64,000 bases of DNA from Thermoguttaceae bacterium (GTDB lineage: Bacteria; Planctomycetota; Planctomycetia; Pirellulales; Thermoguttaceae): NCBI GenBank assembly GCA_025060325.1, contig JANXBW010000007.1, forward strand, positions 105,897-169,896. Reading direction: 5' to 3'. The notes under the pieces are model-generated. The model was given only the letters and a program-made list of their open reading frames with translations. It made no database searches and was not told where the DNA came from. This document shows, piece by piece, positions 44,727 to 54,689 of the stretch. Position 1 is the first letter of the stretch. Every line of letters starts with the position of its first letter. A program made the translations under genes and the position numbers.

Positions 44727-45305
44727 CTAAACATGGCTGCGAATAAAAAGCGCCCGGCGCCACCCGGCAGGCCCGTCCACAGCTTCGGTACCGAGCGTGG
44801 TCGGTTCCGCTGTGCGAAAGACCATCCCCACCAACACGGTTTGATCGCGAAATCGGACAGGCCCGGCCGCCACACACCAAGGCAGCGCACCGCCTGTTGG
44901 AGGGGGAAGCTTTACCTCGGCGAAAAATCTGTGGACAAAACCCGATTCACTGAGCTGGGGCGGCCAGGTGCGCACAAGCGGCTGATGGCCGGCCACTACG
45001 CGGGAAAGACCGGGCAGAATGCTTTCCCAAAGTTGCGACCACTCTGTGCGCGGCGGCAGTGGCCGGGCTCGTCCGGAAGGAGCCAAAACAATCACCGCCA
45101 GACGCACCGGAATTCCTTGGTACTCTAAGACCGGTCCGCCAGACGGTGGTCCCATTTCGCCAAGCTGGGCGACATCTATCGACAAATCCACCGGAGGGAG
45201 TCGGCCCGGCCGGCGCCGCCGGAAAAGCCGACGGGCAATCGCCACTCCCACTATAAGGGCTACAACCACCACCAAAACCGTCCACAATTCTTCTGGGACT
45301 TCCAT
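44727..45305 (-). CDS. Hypothetical single-span membrane protein
   Basis: 192 residues from ATG 45305. One N-terminal span (about 8-26, WTVLVVVVALIVGVAIA) is followed by a basic stop-transfer (RRLFRRRRPGR) and a soluble domain of about 150 residues that would lie in the cytoplasm. The domain has PVLEYQGIPVRLAVIVLAP, TEWSQLWESILPGLSRVV and VRFRDQTVLVGMVFRTA blocks and no catalytic motif that I recognise. It sits between ribokinase and glycerate kinase on the same strand, 172-185 bp from each. I cannot assign a function. Confidence 0.65.
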   Translation of the reverse strand: MEVPEELWTVLVVVVALIVGVAIARRLFRRRRPGRLPPVDLSIDVAQLGEMGPPSGGPVLEYQGIPVRLAVIVLAPSGRARPLPPRTEWSQLWESILPGLSRVVAGHQPLVRTWPPQLSESGFVHRFFAEVKLPPPTGGALPWCVAAGPVRFRDQTVLVGMVFRTAEPTTLGTEAVDGPAGWRRALFIRSHV

Positions 45306-45490
45306 AGCAAGCGGCTTCAAACTTCCCAAAAGTGACACGCGCTCCGAATGTGGACACCTCAAGCCTTACCTGCCGAATAGTTCGCCCGGCACGGCCCCAG
45401 CATAAAAGCAAGATCGGATCCGCAAAGTCTTATCCGGGCGAAGAGCCAGGACTTGGGAGCATCCCTCTTTCATTTTGGTACCGGGGAGGC

Positions 45491-46423
45491 TTATCGCCGC
45501 GGAGCCGAGAATCGCTCCACCTCCGCGTGGGTGGGCAACGACGGTTGCGCCCCCATTCGCGTAACGGAAATAGCCGCGGCCCTGGTGGCATACTCGACCG
45601 CCTCGCCCAAAGTCATTCCTTTAGCTAGCCCAGCCGCCAATGCCCCGCTAAAGGCATCCCCAGCCGCCGTGGTGTCAACGGCCTGGACCTGGTAGGCGGG
45701 GACGAGCCTTGCCTCCTCCGGCCCTACTACTAGGGCACCTTTTGGTCCCAACGTGATGATGACGTGCCGGACACCCCGATCCCGAAGCACTCGTGCCGCC
45801 TCCCTAGCCGAACTTTCGTCACCGACCGACAGACCGGTCAATCCTTCGGTCTCGCTTTCGTTCGGGGTTAAGTACGTCACATGCCGAAGAAGTTCGTCCG
45901 GAAGCGGAAAAGCCGGGGCCGGGTTCAAGATCACCGGAACGCCCACCTCCCCTGCCAAGGTTACGGCCGCTTGGACCGTCTCCAGCGGAATTTCCAATTG
46001 AAGCAAGACCACATCGGCTTGGCGAAAAACGGCCGCCGCCCGACGGACATCCTCTGGGGAAAGTCGGTGATTTGCCCCGGAAGCCACAGCAATCAAATTC
46101 TCTCCCTGCTCATCCACGATGATCAGGGCCACGCCCGTGTGGGCCTCGGGATCCCGGAGGATGTAGGAAGTGTCAATCCCTTCCGCCTGGTAACCAGCGA
46201 TGGCGGCCTGACCGAAGCTATCGTTTCCCACCCGGGCTACGAAAGTCACCTTCGCCCCTAGCCGGGCGGCCGCCACGGCCTGATTGGCACCCTTCCCACC
46301 AGGGACCATGACAAACGTCCCTCCCGTGACCGTCTGACCCGGCCGGGGAAGCCGCGAGCACTTGACCACCATGTCTGTATTGCTGCTGCCGATCACAAGG
46401 ACCCGTCCTGACTTATCCGCCAT
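45491..46423 (-). CDS. rbsK: Ribokinase (PfkB family)
   Basis: 310 residues from ATG 46423 (GGAG 9 nt upstream). It phosphorylates D-ribose to ribose 5-phosphate with ATP in the cytoplasm. PfkB landmarks are the start VLVIGSSNTDMVV, the sugar-binding VPGGKGANQAVAAARLGA, the NPAPAFPLPDELL stretch, LTPNESETEGLTG, and the anion-hole/catalytic signature VDTTAAGDAFSGALAAGLA near residue 245 with the catalytic Asp in GDAF. The length fits ribokinase. No rbs transporter or regulator gene is adjacent. A lactonase gene lies upstream on the same strand across a 353-bp spacer. Confidence 0.93.
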   Translation of the reverse strand: MADKSGRVLVIGSSNTDMVVKCSRLPRPGQTVTGGTFVMVPGGKGANQAVAAARLGAKVTFVARVGNDSFGQAAIAGYQAEGIDTSYILRDPEAHTGVALIIVDEQGENLIAVASGANHRLSPEDVRRAAAVFRQADVVLLQLEIPLETVQAAVTLAGEVGVPVILNPAPAFPLPDELLRHVTYLTPNESETEGLTGLSVGDESSAREAARVLRDRGVRHVIITLGPKGALVVGPEEARLVPAYQVQAVDTTAAGDAFSGALAAGLAKGMTLGEAVEYATRAAAISVTRMGAQPSLPTHAEVERFSAPRR

Positions 46424-46776
46424 AGATACCGTCTCCGGTACTAGGGATGCCAAGCGTTGACTAAACCCGGCCCGCCAGGTGATGGAGAATTAACCTTCCT
46501 GCAGACCACCCGGTTGGGGGCCGCTGGTGCCGCCGTGGTACTCATAAATACCCCCGTAAGAAGCGTAAGCAGCTAATTATCCGGTGAGGCGTCGGCTGCA
46601 ATTCTCGGCCCTTCGGCCGCCCCACTGCTTCCTTGATTTCGTGGGGAAACTCCTCTGTTGTTGTAAAGCATTCACCACCTCGGCTTGTTTAAAAGTAGTG
46701 CGTTATCACTAGACCGTGTCGATGGTTTACGAGACAGACGGATTGGTGCGCCAAAGGGAGCTTGGCGTGGAGGGGG
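46424..46776. other. Intergenic spacer, 353 bp
   Basis: Between lactonase and ribokinase genes, both on the minus strand. It should contain the ribokinase promoter. A CGCCAA/TTGGCG hairpin at 46749-46767 follows the lactonase stop but has no T-run. Confidence 0.45.
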
Positions 46777-47922
46777 CTAAAACATCGGTTGAAAGACGAT
46801 GCACACGGGAGCCCCCACCTGGAGGCTTAAGCCGGTGCTTTCCAACCGGCCCCGCTCGTTGTCAATGCGATAAACGACAATGAGGTCGCTATTTTGATTA
46901 GCGCTAAACAGCCACCGGCCGGAGGGATCGACGGCAAAATTCCGGGGTGTTCGGCCACCACTGGGCGCATGGCCTTGTAGACGAAGTTGGCCCCTCGCTT
47001 GATCAAAGGCGAAGATAGCGATGCTATCATGCCCCCGATTAGACGTAAACACCCATCGGCCTGAGGGGTGGACAACAATTTCCGCAGCCGTATTTTCTCC
47101 TTTAAAATCGGCCGGCAAGGCCGAGACCGTTTCCACAAGTTCAACGGGCACCGCGTCTTTACAGCGAAAAACACTCACCGTCGCCGTCAATTCGTTAAGC
47201 ACAAACAGGAACTGATTGCCGGGCGCATAAGCCAAATGTCGCGGCCCGCTGCCGGGAGGGACGGAAACTGCTGGCGGATCGGCGGCTGCCAGCTGGCCAG
47301 TCTGCCCGTCAAGCCGGTACAGCACCACTTGGTCGGTCCCCAAGTCGGGCACTAGGACGAGGTTTGTCCCATCGGCTATCCACACTTGGTGTGGATGAGG
47401 CTCCCGCTGCCGCGTCGGATGAACGCTCCTCCCTTGATGCGTCTTCACCGACACGGGCGCTCCTACCGAGCCGTCTTGGCTAATGGGCAGCACTGCGGTT
47501 GTGCCGCCACTATAGTTGGCCACCAGCACCCACCGACCCGTGGCATCCACTAACAAGTGGCACGGGCCGGCACCGCCAGAGGACTGTTGATTTAAAAGCC
47601 GGAGCCTGCCAGTTCCTGCCTCAATGGCAAATGCGCTTACGGCTCCCACTCTTTTGCCGGCGAATTCTTGGAGCTCTCCTACCGCGTAAAGGAATCGCCC
47701 CGTGGGATGGAGAGCCAAAAACGATGGGTTTCGCACTTCCGCCACCAGCTCCACATCTCCAAGCTTGGGCGTGCCGGTATCGACATCGACCTTGTAAATG
47801 CCTCGGCTTTGTCCGCCGGTATAGGTGCCGATATACATCCAATACTTTTCCGCCCGAAGTTCTGCCGGCCAAAAGCTTAGGCCCATGACAAGAAGCAGAA
47901 AGTCTGTCCAATTTCTCCGCAT
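46777..47922 (-). CDS. Secreted beta-propeller lactonase (Pgl/YbhE-like)
   Basis: 381 residues from ATG 47922, fixed by GGGAGG 7 nt upstream; the frame to 48069 is an extension. Residues 1-24 form a signal peptide (FLLLVMGLSFWPAELRA). The mature part is a seven-bladed propeller of the 6-phosphogluconolactonase/muconate-lactonising type: YIGTYTGGQSRGIY at the start, NPSFLALHPTGRFLYAVGE, GAGPCHLLVDATGRWVLVANY, GSGPRHLAYAPGNQFLFVLNE, AEIVVHPSGRWVFTSNRGHDS and TPRNFAVDPSGRWLFSANQ as blade repeats. Export makes a role in the pentose phosphate pathway unlikely, so the real substrate may be an extracellular sugar lactone. Confidence 0.87.
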   Translation of the reverse strand: MRRNWTDFLLLVMGLSFWPAELRAEKYWMYIGTYTGGQSRGIYKVDVDTGTPKLGDVELVAEVRNPSFLALHPTGRFLYAVGELQEFAGKRVGAVSAFAIEAGTGRLRLLNQQSSGGAGPCHLLVDATGRWVLVANYSGGTTAVLPISQDGSVGAPVSVKTHQGRSVHPTRQREPHPHQVWIADGTNLVLVPDLGTDQVVLYRLDGQTGQLAAADPPAVSVPPGSGPRHLAYAPGNQFLFVLNELTATVSVFRCKDAVPVELVETVSALPADFKGENTAAEIVVHPSGRWVFTSNRGHDSIAIFAFDQARGQLRLQGHAPSGGRTPRNFAVDPSGRWLFSANQNSDLIVVYRIDNERGRLESTGLSLQVGAPVCIVFQPMF

Positions 47923-47929
47923 TAGCTCG

Positions 47930-47935
47930 CCTCCC
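47930..47935 (-). promoter_or_regulatory. Ribosome binding site deciding the lactonase start
   Basis: GGGAGG on the minus strand, 7 nt before ATG 47922. It places the signal peptide at the N-terminus. Confidence 0.7.
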
Positions 47936-48266
47936 AAATTTGTTGTCGCGCCACGTTGAGCCGGGCAAAAATCCCCCCATCTGCAAGTGGGGCGCATTGA
48001 TCCTACTAACACTTGGCCGTGTCGTCCACATTCTTGCTTTATGGGATGTGTCCCCATGTGCCAGCCCAATTTCCCACCTGCGAAAGCTCGCTCTAGCCCC
48101 GAAGTTTCCGCGCGCCACCCCTGTCCCGTTTCCCCATCGCATGTGCCTTCTGGGCGAGCCAGATGACCAATCGCCGGGCGGAGTCTTGCGACCCGGGTGC
48201 TCTACAAATGGCTCCCCTGCCTGCTCCGTAGTTTTGCAAGCTTTCATCCGCCTTGGGTGTACGGGG
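47936..48266. other. Intergenic spacer, 331 bp
   Basis: Between the adenosyltransferase end and the lactonase start, both on the minus strand. No gene or riboswitch recognised. Confidence 0.45.
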
Positions 48267-48854
48267 TTATTCTCCACGATGATTCTGTCCACTCGGTGGA
48301 ACAGCCGACTCCGGTGGCCAGATTTCGTCCGGCACCCCCTGCCGATGATTGGCCAACCGCATCAACACAAAAAGGAGATCGCCCAACCGATTCAGATAGG
48401 CTACCAGGACCTGGCGAACTTCTGGCTCCTGGTCCCGCAGGCGGACTAGCCACCGTTCTGCGCGCCGACAGACCGTCCGGGCTAAATTCAGGAATGCTGC
48501 GAGCCGCGTTCCCCCCGGCACGATGAAGTGCCTGAGGGGCGGCAAAAGCGAGTCAAAGTGATCAATATACTTTTCCAGCTGGCTTACGTGCTCGGCTTGA
48601 ATAACTCGGACCGACTCGCGGTTAGGAATGGGGCATGCAATTTCCGAAGCCATCCACCCGATCTCATTCTGCACTTGCCGCAGGACTTGGTCCACATCCG
48701 GATCCGGTTTTTCGACGCGGCACAAGGCTAAAACGGCATTTAGCTCGTCAATGGCTCCGTTGGTTTCGATGCGTGGGTGGCTCTTGGAAACACGAATTCC
48801 CCCGAGAAGACCTGTCTCCCCCCGGTCACCGGCACGAGTGTAAATTTTCGACAT
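48267..48854 (-). CDS. Cob(I)yrinic acid a,c-diamide adenosyltransferase, PduO type
   Basis: 195 residues, normal length. It transfers the adenosyl group of ATP to cob(I)alamin, giving adenosylcobalamin. The ATP loop YTRAGDRGETGLLGG is at the N-terminus, followed by ETNGAIDELNAVLAL. The cobalamin-side helix FIVPGGTRLAAFLNLARTVCRRAER carries the conserved Arg residues needed for binding, and YLNRLGDLLFVLMR closes the fold. No cobalamin riboswitch is visible in the 400 bp upstream and no B12-dependent mutase gene is in the window. Confidence 0.92.
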   Translation of the reverse strand: MSKIYTRAGDRGETGLLGGIRVSKSHPRIETNGAIDELNAVLALCRVEKPDPDVDQVLRQVQNEIGWMASEIACPIPNRESVRVIQAEHVSQLEKYIDHFDSLLPPLRHFIVPGGTRLAAFLNLARTVCRRAERWLVRLRDQEPEVRQVLVAYLNRLGDLLFVLMRLANHRQGVPDEIWPPESAVPPSGQNHRGE

Positions 48855-49269
48855 TCACTTCCGACTCCCTACTGACAAAAGATTCGACCAAAAGCAGACG
48901 GCCTTTCCCCGGCCGAGGATGATAACCCACATTGTGTTCGGGTTATGAACCCTGATGCAAGTGACGAGTCTCCCCGCCGGCCAAGACCCACGACTCGGAT
49001 CAGTTCCCAAGCCACCTTCGAGGCAGGACCGCCCCTGAGATAACCCCACAACCGTGTGGTAGCCCCACAACTGAAGATAAGATCTCCTTGGCGCAAAAGA
49101 GATCTTGCATATGACCGTGGAAAGGGGTCCAAGCTCCGGCTCGAAGCGGTCCAGGAAAAACTTTAGGCTTACCCGGAGGGCGAAGTCACACTAGGCGTGC
49201 CGCGGCAATTTTAGGGGAAGCGGCCATCTGCCAAATGCTGGCGACAAAGGAGGTCTTGTCCACAACTTG
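48855..49269. other. Intergenic spacer, 415 bp
   Basis: Between the DUF4962 gene's end and the adenosyltransferase start, both on the minus strand. No gene or B12-box riboswitch recognised. Confidence 0.45.
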
Positions 49270-51726
49270 TTAACGCACGGGCTGGTTATTCCACCACACG
49301 GCGAATGGTCTTTTTATTTCCACACCTCGCCAGCGTGCCTGTGGTTTGCGTTTGTCCTTGAGAAACACAACTTCAAAGGGTACCGGCCCGACATACCCGG
49401 AGACGCCGACAAGCTCGTCGTTTTCAACCCGGGAGGTCTTTAAGCTCGGGACTTGGCCCCGGCGATATGGGACAAGCACCGTTATCATGTCGATCCGCCC
49501 AAGCTTATCTGGCGTAGAAGCTTCCACGTGCCACTGGTTGGGGAACTTCTCCCGCGGCGGGGGATCGTAACCGTCCCACTGACGAAAGCTTAGCGGTACG
49601 CCGGAAACATATTGAGCAATCACCACCGCCCGCGGTTGTTCCGCGGTAAGGCGTGCTGCGGATTCATCCACTTGAAACGGCGACAAAGCATGAAGCATAA
49701 ACTGGAAGCTTGTCGGCTCCTTGGCGGCCACCTGATCGCACAGCACGATCACGGCATCCGGCATCGGGCTGCTAGTTGCCGGAGGCTTGCCGGCACCGGT
49801 TGATTCGGCAAGGGCTTTGGTTCGCAAGAACACCACATGCCGAAGGGCCAATGTAGCCCGGCCACCATAGGCCTTGACGGCATCACCGCACAGATAGTCC
49901 ACAGCCGGCGTCAAATCGAAATCAACAATTTGGCCTTGCGAATCGGATCGATGCGGCACCTGACCCTGGCCGCCAATAAGCACTGCGTTGTGCGCTACCG
50001 TACTGTGAGCCCATTTGTAATGGAAGGAACTGCCGTGGATATCGCGATAAACACAGGTCGTCAGCAGGCAGTCGCCGTATGCATTAAGCTGGAAGCTATT
50101 TTGCGGATTATGTCCGTGACTACGGGCACCAAACGGACTTGATTTAAAGAGAAAGTGTACATCCTCCTTGCTGTCCAACAGTGTAAGGTGGAGGCTCGCT
50201 ACGCCGATTCCGCGGAAGACCTTAGAAGGCGGCAAGTCCGTGGGCGGCTTAGGTGGGGGCATATCCCCCATCTGGGCACGATAGAGAAAGCCCAGGATCC
50301 CCTCGGCCGGCTCCATCTCCCACTGATCTGCCCACCATCGCCAATAGGAAGCCGCCGGCACCTGGTGAGCGTAGGCCGCGCGGAGGAAGTACTCCATAAA
50401 CTCACCCCAGCCCGACGAAGGAGGTCGATGGGACAGATCGCCGAAGCCGATATTGGGCGTGCCCGGCGGGGCGACATATAAAGCAAAATCCGCCACGCGA
50501 TGGAAAAACGGCTTGCGGAAGCCGTCAACGCCAAGGGCGACGTCGGCCACATGTAACCACCACACGGCCTTGGACATGTAGCCGGCCCAGTAACTAAGCC
50601 CCTCGTGCCAGCCGCCATCATCGTCGCACCATACGGGATAGCAGGCAAAAAACTTGTTGAGGGCATAGTCAAGCCACAGCTCAGCCTCGGGCACCTCGCC
50701 GTAAAGGCCGATGGCAGCTTCGCCAATTTTGTGCCAGGTGCGATTACCGTGGCTGTTATAGGGTCTGTTTAGGTGTCCCGTCCCGCGGCCAACTTCGCCA
50801 CTTTCCCATGCGTCGTTGATCCGCCGGATCATCACGCGATGAAACGCCTCGCGCTCCGCCGGAGACAGCCGATCGTAGGCCCAATCGTAAGCGCGAACGG
50901 GCCGATGAAGCATCGGCTTACCAGCCTCGCAATTGAGTCGAAAATTAGTGGGCCCGTCTGGATCCCACGAGGCAAGATGCATGATCCAGCGCCGGGCAGC
51001 CTCGCCAAACTGCTCTTCCTGGGTGATGAGGTAAACAAAGGCCAAAACTTCTGCTTCTTGACAAGCGCGGAGGGTTTGCATCCGGTTGGGCCACCAGTAC
51101 TTGATGGCCTCCAGGTCGTTGACGTTCCGGGCCGAACCCATTTTTGTCGGCTCCGGAGTAGGCCCGGCCTTAATGATCCGCTCCGCCTGCCGAACAAGCA
51201 CGTCAAACTCCCGCTTCAAACTTGTGCGAGCCAGCTCCCGCAATTTAGGCAGTTGCTCCGGCCGCACAAAAAGCCGCGGATGGCCCTTGGGAATGCGGGC
51301 CCGGCGCTCCTCCCGGCTGGGAAGGGGAAATTCGACTGCCTGCGGCGGGACCGTAAATTTTCGGACTTGGCTCCATGTGGATTCCTTCCCCTCCTTGGTG
51401 CGAAAACGATAACGCCACCAGTACGTCCCAGGTCGAAGGGGCTCGTGATGCGTGTACACCGGCCAAGGGATATCCCGGACTGTCCGGGCATCGCTCAGAT
51501 CTTCTCTGGTGGCCCACTGCACCTCGTAGGCGGCTGCCTGCGGCTCGTGGACCCAGGTAAGCGACGGAGGATTCAGGGCAACCACCTCGCCATCCTGGGG
51601 GCGATAGCCCCACTCGTCAACAGTCGCAGGACGGTTGGAGACGGCAAGTTGAGCAAAAGCTTCCGCTGCGAGGATTATCCACACAGCCAGCAACATCATA
51701 GAGCGCAACGCTTGATGGCGCTTCAT
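49270..51726 (-). CDS. Secreted DUF4962 / heparinase II-III-like polysaccharide lyase
   Basis: 818 residues. A signal peptide (about 1-25) ends EAFA. An N-terminal beta-rich part (about 30-125, LNPPSLTWVHEPQAAAYEVQWA) precedes a helical alpha/alpha toroid (about 150-470), with RPVRAYDWAYDRLSPAEREAF, NSHGNRTWHKIGEAAIG and DDDGGWHEGLSYW, typical of DUF4962 and heparinase-like lyases. The C-terminal beta-sandwich (about 500-815) has KSSPFGARSHGHNPQNSFQLN, which resembles the His-containing heparinase II/III region. Candidate catalytic residues are His/Asn/Tyr in YNSHGNR and HEGLSY and the His of SHGH. It would cleave uronic-acid polysaccharides such as alginate- or glycosaminoglycan-like chains outside the cytoplasm. 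The exact polymer is not predictable. Confidence 0.82.
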   Translation of the reverse strand: MKRHQALRSMMLLAVWIILAAEAFAQLAVSNRPATVDEWGYRPQDGEVVALNPPSLTWVHEPQAAAYEVQWATREDLSDARTVRDIPWPVYTHHEPLRPGTYWWRYRFRTKEGKESTWSQVRKFTVPPQAVEFPLPSREERRARIPKGHPRLFVRPEQLPKLRELARTSLKREFDVLVRQAERIIKAGPTPEPTKMGSARNVNDLEAIKYWWPNRMQTLRACQEAEVLAFVYLITQEEQFGEAARRWIMHLASWDPDGPTNFRLNCEAGKPMLHRPVRAYDWAYDRLSPAEREAFHRVMIRRINDAWESGEVGRGTGHLNRPYNSHGNRTWHKIGEAAIGLYGEVPEAELWLDYALNKFFACYPVWCDDDGGWHEGLSYWAGYMSKAVWWLHVADVALGVDGFRKPFFHRVADFALYVAPPGTPNIGFGDLSHRPPSSGWGEFMEYFLRAAYAHQVPAASYWRWWADQWEMEPAEGILGFLYRAQMGDMPPPKPPTDLPPSKVFRGIGVASLHLTLLDSKEDVHFLFKSSPFGARSHGHNPQNSFQLNAYGDCLLTTCVYRDIHGSSFHYKWAHSTVAHNAVLIGGQGQVPHRSDSQGQIVDFDLTPAVDYLCGDAVKAYGGRATLALRHVVFLRTKALAESTGAGKPPATSSPMPDAVIVLCDQVAAKEPTSFQFMLHALSPFQVDESAARLTAEQPRAVVIAQYVSGVPLSFRQWDGYDPPPREKFPNQWHVEASTPDKLGRIDMITVLVPYRRGQVPSLKTSRVENDELVGVSGYVGPVPFEVVFLKDKRKPQARWRGVEIKRPFAVWWNNQPVR

Positions 51727-52441
51727 CGCCCTATCCTCCTTTGGCAGTCAAGTGCCGGCCGTCTGTAAGGGCCGACATTCCAATGCAGGTAGGGTTAAAC
51801 CGAACATACTGGCGGGTAAAACTCAGGCAGGCTCCCCAGGGTCCCGAAGGTCAGAGTCCTTGCATGGCGGGAAGGTTGTTTTGAGGGCTTAAGGCGCTCT
51901 TAGCTTATGGCCGGAAATAAGCCAAGGCAATTATCCTCCCCGAAATAGCATGTCCCTCCCGGTGAAATTGGGTTGCCTTGGACGTAACTTCCGGGGAAAC
52001 AGCGGAAAGCTACCCCTTGCTTCGCAACGGCAAAGGCCGGTGGATAAACAGGCGGAAAGCCCCAAGCTTTGGCTACTAATCCACCTTGTGCCCTTGGCGA
52101 TACCGGACGGAAAATAGATCCGGCACACGTTAGCGACCACTGCTTTTTTTCCCAATTTGTGACATTTGGCAACTAAGCGGGGGTGCTCTTTGCATCGCTT
52201 GCGTTCTGGGAATTCCCCGCCCCACGAACCGGCCCGACCACGAATGCGATGGCGCTGCGAAGATCTCAGTGGCCGCTTCCGTCCCAGCTACACAGCCGGC
52301 AGGGGCTGTGCCACTAACCGTAACCGATGGGGCCGAGCCCCGGGGATTGAAGACTGGGTGGCGAAAATGGTTCAACCGGCAAGGATGACTTTAGTCAAGG
52401 GCTTTCTTGTTCATGGTTGACTATAACTTTTCCTAGGCGAA
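51727..52441. other. Divergent spacer, about 720 bp
   Basis: Between the lyase gene (minus) and serA (plus). No gene recognised. The promoters of both must lie here; nothing like an SOS, Fur or riboswitch element stands out. Confidence 0.45.
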
Positions 52442-52447
52442 GGGAGG
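52442..52447 (+). promoter_or_regulatory. Ribosome binding site deciding the serA start
   Basis: GGGAGG 5 nt before ATG 52453. It excludes the in-frame ATG at 52417. Confidence 0.75.
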
Positions 52448-52452
52448 ATAAA

Positions 52453-54087
52453 ATGCCCCGCGTGTTGATTTTGGACCCTCTTTCCGAAGAGGGAATCCGC
52501 ATGCTTAACACAGCCGGTCTGGAAGTGGAACAGAAATTCGGTCTAAAAGGGTCAGAGCTTCGGGAAGCCCTTGGCAATGCCGATGGTGCCATATGTCGCA
52601 GCGGAGTTAAGTTGACAAAAGAGGTACTGGAAGGGAACCGCCGATTGCGGGTGATCGTTCGAGCCGGCGTTGGCGTGGACAATATCGATCTGGAAGCAGC
52701 CACCCGGGAAGGCATCATCGTCATGAATACCCCCGGGGCCAATACGATCGCCACTGCCGAACACACCATCGCTTTGATGCTGGCCCTTGCGCGGAAGATT
52801 TGTCCGGCCAATACCTCGCTTCAGCAGGGGCGTTGGGAACGGCATCGCTTCCTGGGCAAGCAGCTTTATGGTAAGGTACTGGGGATCGTCGGATTAGGTC
52901 GTGTGGGTCGGGCTGTAGCCGAGCGGGCCAATGGCCTAGGGATGAAGGTATTGGCTTTCGACCCGTTTGTTTCCGCCGCTTGGGCTAGGGAGTGGGGCGT
53001 GGAGATGCTGGGCTCCCTTGACGAATTGCTCCCCCAAGTGGATTTTCTATCTTTGCATGTGCCACTTACCGAACAAACCCGCCACATGATCGGTCGGGCG
53101 GAGCTTCGCCGGCTAAAACCCGGGGCTTATTTGATTAACTGCTCTCGCGGGGGTGTTGTTGACGAGGTGGCCCTGCATGAGGTGTTGCGCGACGGCCACT
53201 TGGCCGGGGCTGCGCTTGACGTGTTCGAACGAGAACCGTGTACTTCGCATCCACTTTTTGGCCTGGAAAACGTCGTCTGTACCCCTCACTTGGGCGCGAG
53301 TACTCAGGAGGCTCAGGAGCAGGTGGCGATCGAAGCGGCGGAACTGATCATGGAATACTTTGGCCGGGGCGTTGTTAAGCAGGCAGTTAACGCCGTAGCG
53401 ATTGCCCCGGAAGTCCTCCGGGATCTTTTTGGTTTCCTCAACGTGGCCTACAGGCTTGGGCTACTCTTGGCCCAGGTGCAAGGAGACAACATCGGCCGAT
53501 GCCGGGTCCGGGTGGAAGGCGAGGTGGCGCGGCGGGATGTGCGGCTCCTGACCGCTGCCGTAGCTGCAGGACTGCTTGAGCGAGTCGTTGACGAGCCAGT
53601 CAACCTAGTCAACGCTGAATGGCTGCTTCGTCAACGCGGAGTTCAGCTTGTGGAGGAGCGAAGTGCTCAGGTGGGCGATTTCAGCTCTTTAATTCATGTC
53701 GAGCTAGATAGCCCCGAGCGAAGGCTCGTGGCAGCTGGTACTCTCTTTGGCAATTTGCCCCGGCTCGTTCACTTTCGTGACTGCCGCCTGGAAAGCCCGC
53801 TGGAAGGCATCATGATGCTTATCACCCTGCATGACCGGCCCGGGGTGATCGGCAAGATCGGGACAATATTTGGATCCTATCGCGTCAATATTGCTCAAAT
53901 GACGGTGGGTCGGAACACCGATCAACCGGGTGGCGAACAGGTTGCCGTGCTTCTCTTGGATGAGCAACCGCCACCAGAAGCGTTGACACAGGTCCGGGAA
54001 GCAGCACCGATTCATTCGGCCCAGATCGTGCGCCTTCCGGGCCGATACGAGCTGCCCTGGTGGCTTCGGGGCCTAACCCCGCGCTAG
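52453..54087 (+). CDS. serA: D-3-phosphoglycerate dehydrogenase, long form
   Basis: 544 residues. It oxidises 3-phosphoglycerate with NAD in the first step of serine synthesis. The substrate domain starts MPRVLILDPLSEEGI. The NAD-binding loop is LGIVGLGRVGRAVAE (about 140-155). Catalytic residues are visible as Arg in NCSRGGVVDE, Glu in DVFEREP and His in CTPHLGAST. After about 315 comes the intervening ASB domain of long-form SerA (VKQAVNAVAIAPEVL onward), and the C-terminus is an ACT domain (about 468-540; MLITLHDRPGVIGKIG), which usually mediates serine feedback. A possible terminator follows the stop. Confidence 0.96.
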   Translation: MPRVLILDPLSEEGIRMLNTAGLEVEQKFGLKGSELREALGNADGAICRSGVKLTKEVLEGNRRLRVIVRAGVGVDNIDLEAATREGIIVMNTPGANTIATAEHTIALMLALARKICPANTSLQQGRWERHRFLGKQLYGKVLGIVGLGRVGRAVAERANGLGMKVLAFDPFVSAAWAREWGVEMLGSLDELLPQVDFLSLHVPLTEQTRHMIGRAELRRLKPGAYLINCSRGGVVDEVALHEVLRDGHLAGAALDVFEREPCTSHPLFGLENVVCTPHLGASTQEAQEQVAIEAAELIMEYFGRGVVKQAVNAVAIAPEVLRDLFGFLNVAYRLGLLLAQVQGDNIGRCRVRVEGEVARRDVRLLTAAVAAGLLERVVDEPVNLVNAEWLLRQRGVQLVEERSAQVGDFSSLIHVELDSPERRLVAAGTLFGNLPRLVHFRDCRLESPLEGIMMLITLHDRPGVIGKIGTIFGSYRVNIAQMTVGRNTDQPGGEQVAVLLLDEQPPPEALTQVREAAPIHSAQIVRLPGRYELPWWLRGLTPR

Positions 54088-54099
54088 GCCCTCGCACCT

Positions 54100-54144
54100 C
54101 GAACCGCCCTGCCTCTAAGGTCTGCCAGCCGGGTTCGGTTTTTT
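54100..54144 (+). terminator. Putative terminator downstream of serA
   Basis: CGAACC pairs with GGTTCG across a 26-nt loop, followed by GTTTTTT, 12 nt after the serA stop. A second T-run (TTTTTT, 54150-54155) follows. The loop is large, so the fold is moderate at best. Confidence 0.5.
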
Positions 54145-54689
54145 CAGACTTTTTTCCGATCGCCTTCAGAAACCCCGCCGAGAACAAAGCGGGGCAAGCG
54201 TTGGAGCAGGATGTCGGGCTCGGGGACTATCCGTTACTATTGGCCGACTCAGGCGACTCGGTAGCACGTATGAGTTAACTCCCGATTAAACGATTGGAGC
54301 CCGGCTGCCTTTTGCCGGGAGAAGCCGCAGGGCAGTGGGATGACCATGCGGGACGGGTCGGGTCCCCGGTCGGCGAGAAACTCCAGCCATCCGTCCGGGT
54401 CAAACAAAGGACCAAAAGAACTGTGGTCGTGCGCCGGCCCTTCCCCGCCGTCCAGATAAACAACCTCCCGTCGGCTCCCTCCGGTTCCATAGGCCGGTGG
54501 CGTCCTGCGATGGTTAAGGCTTGGGTAGCCGATCACTTGAAACTTATGCCCCTCCCGGCCATTGCATCTTGCCCCGAGTCTAGGTCCCCCAATACTAGGT
54601 ACTTGAAGAGAGCCTCTCAGATAGGCAAATCGTTTACGAGGCGTAGATCGGTACCGACAATCGGATTCCAGTCGGGGAAATTACTCGTC
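54145..54689. other. Convergent spacer, about 545 bp
   Basis: Between serA and the third gene of the sigma-factor module. Frames here are mixed-composition shadows; no gene recognised. Confidence 0.45.

Noticed and set aside
46749..46767. CGCCAA/TTGGCG hairpin downstream of the lactonase gene
   Set aside because: 6-bp stem without a T-tract; likely chance in G+C-rich DNA.
48855..49269. Possible cobalamin riboswitch before the adenosyltransferase gene
   Set aside because: I looked for a B12-box-like segment and flanking stems and saw none that I could support.
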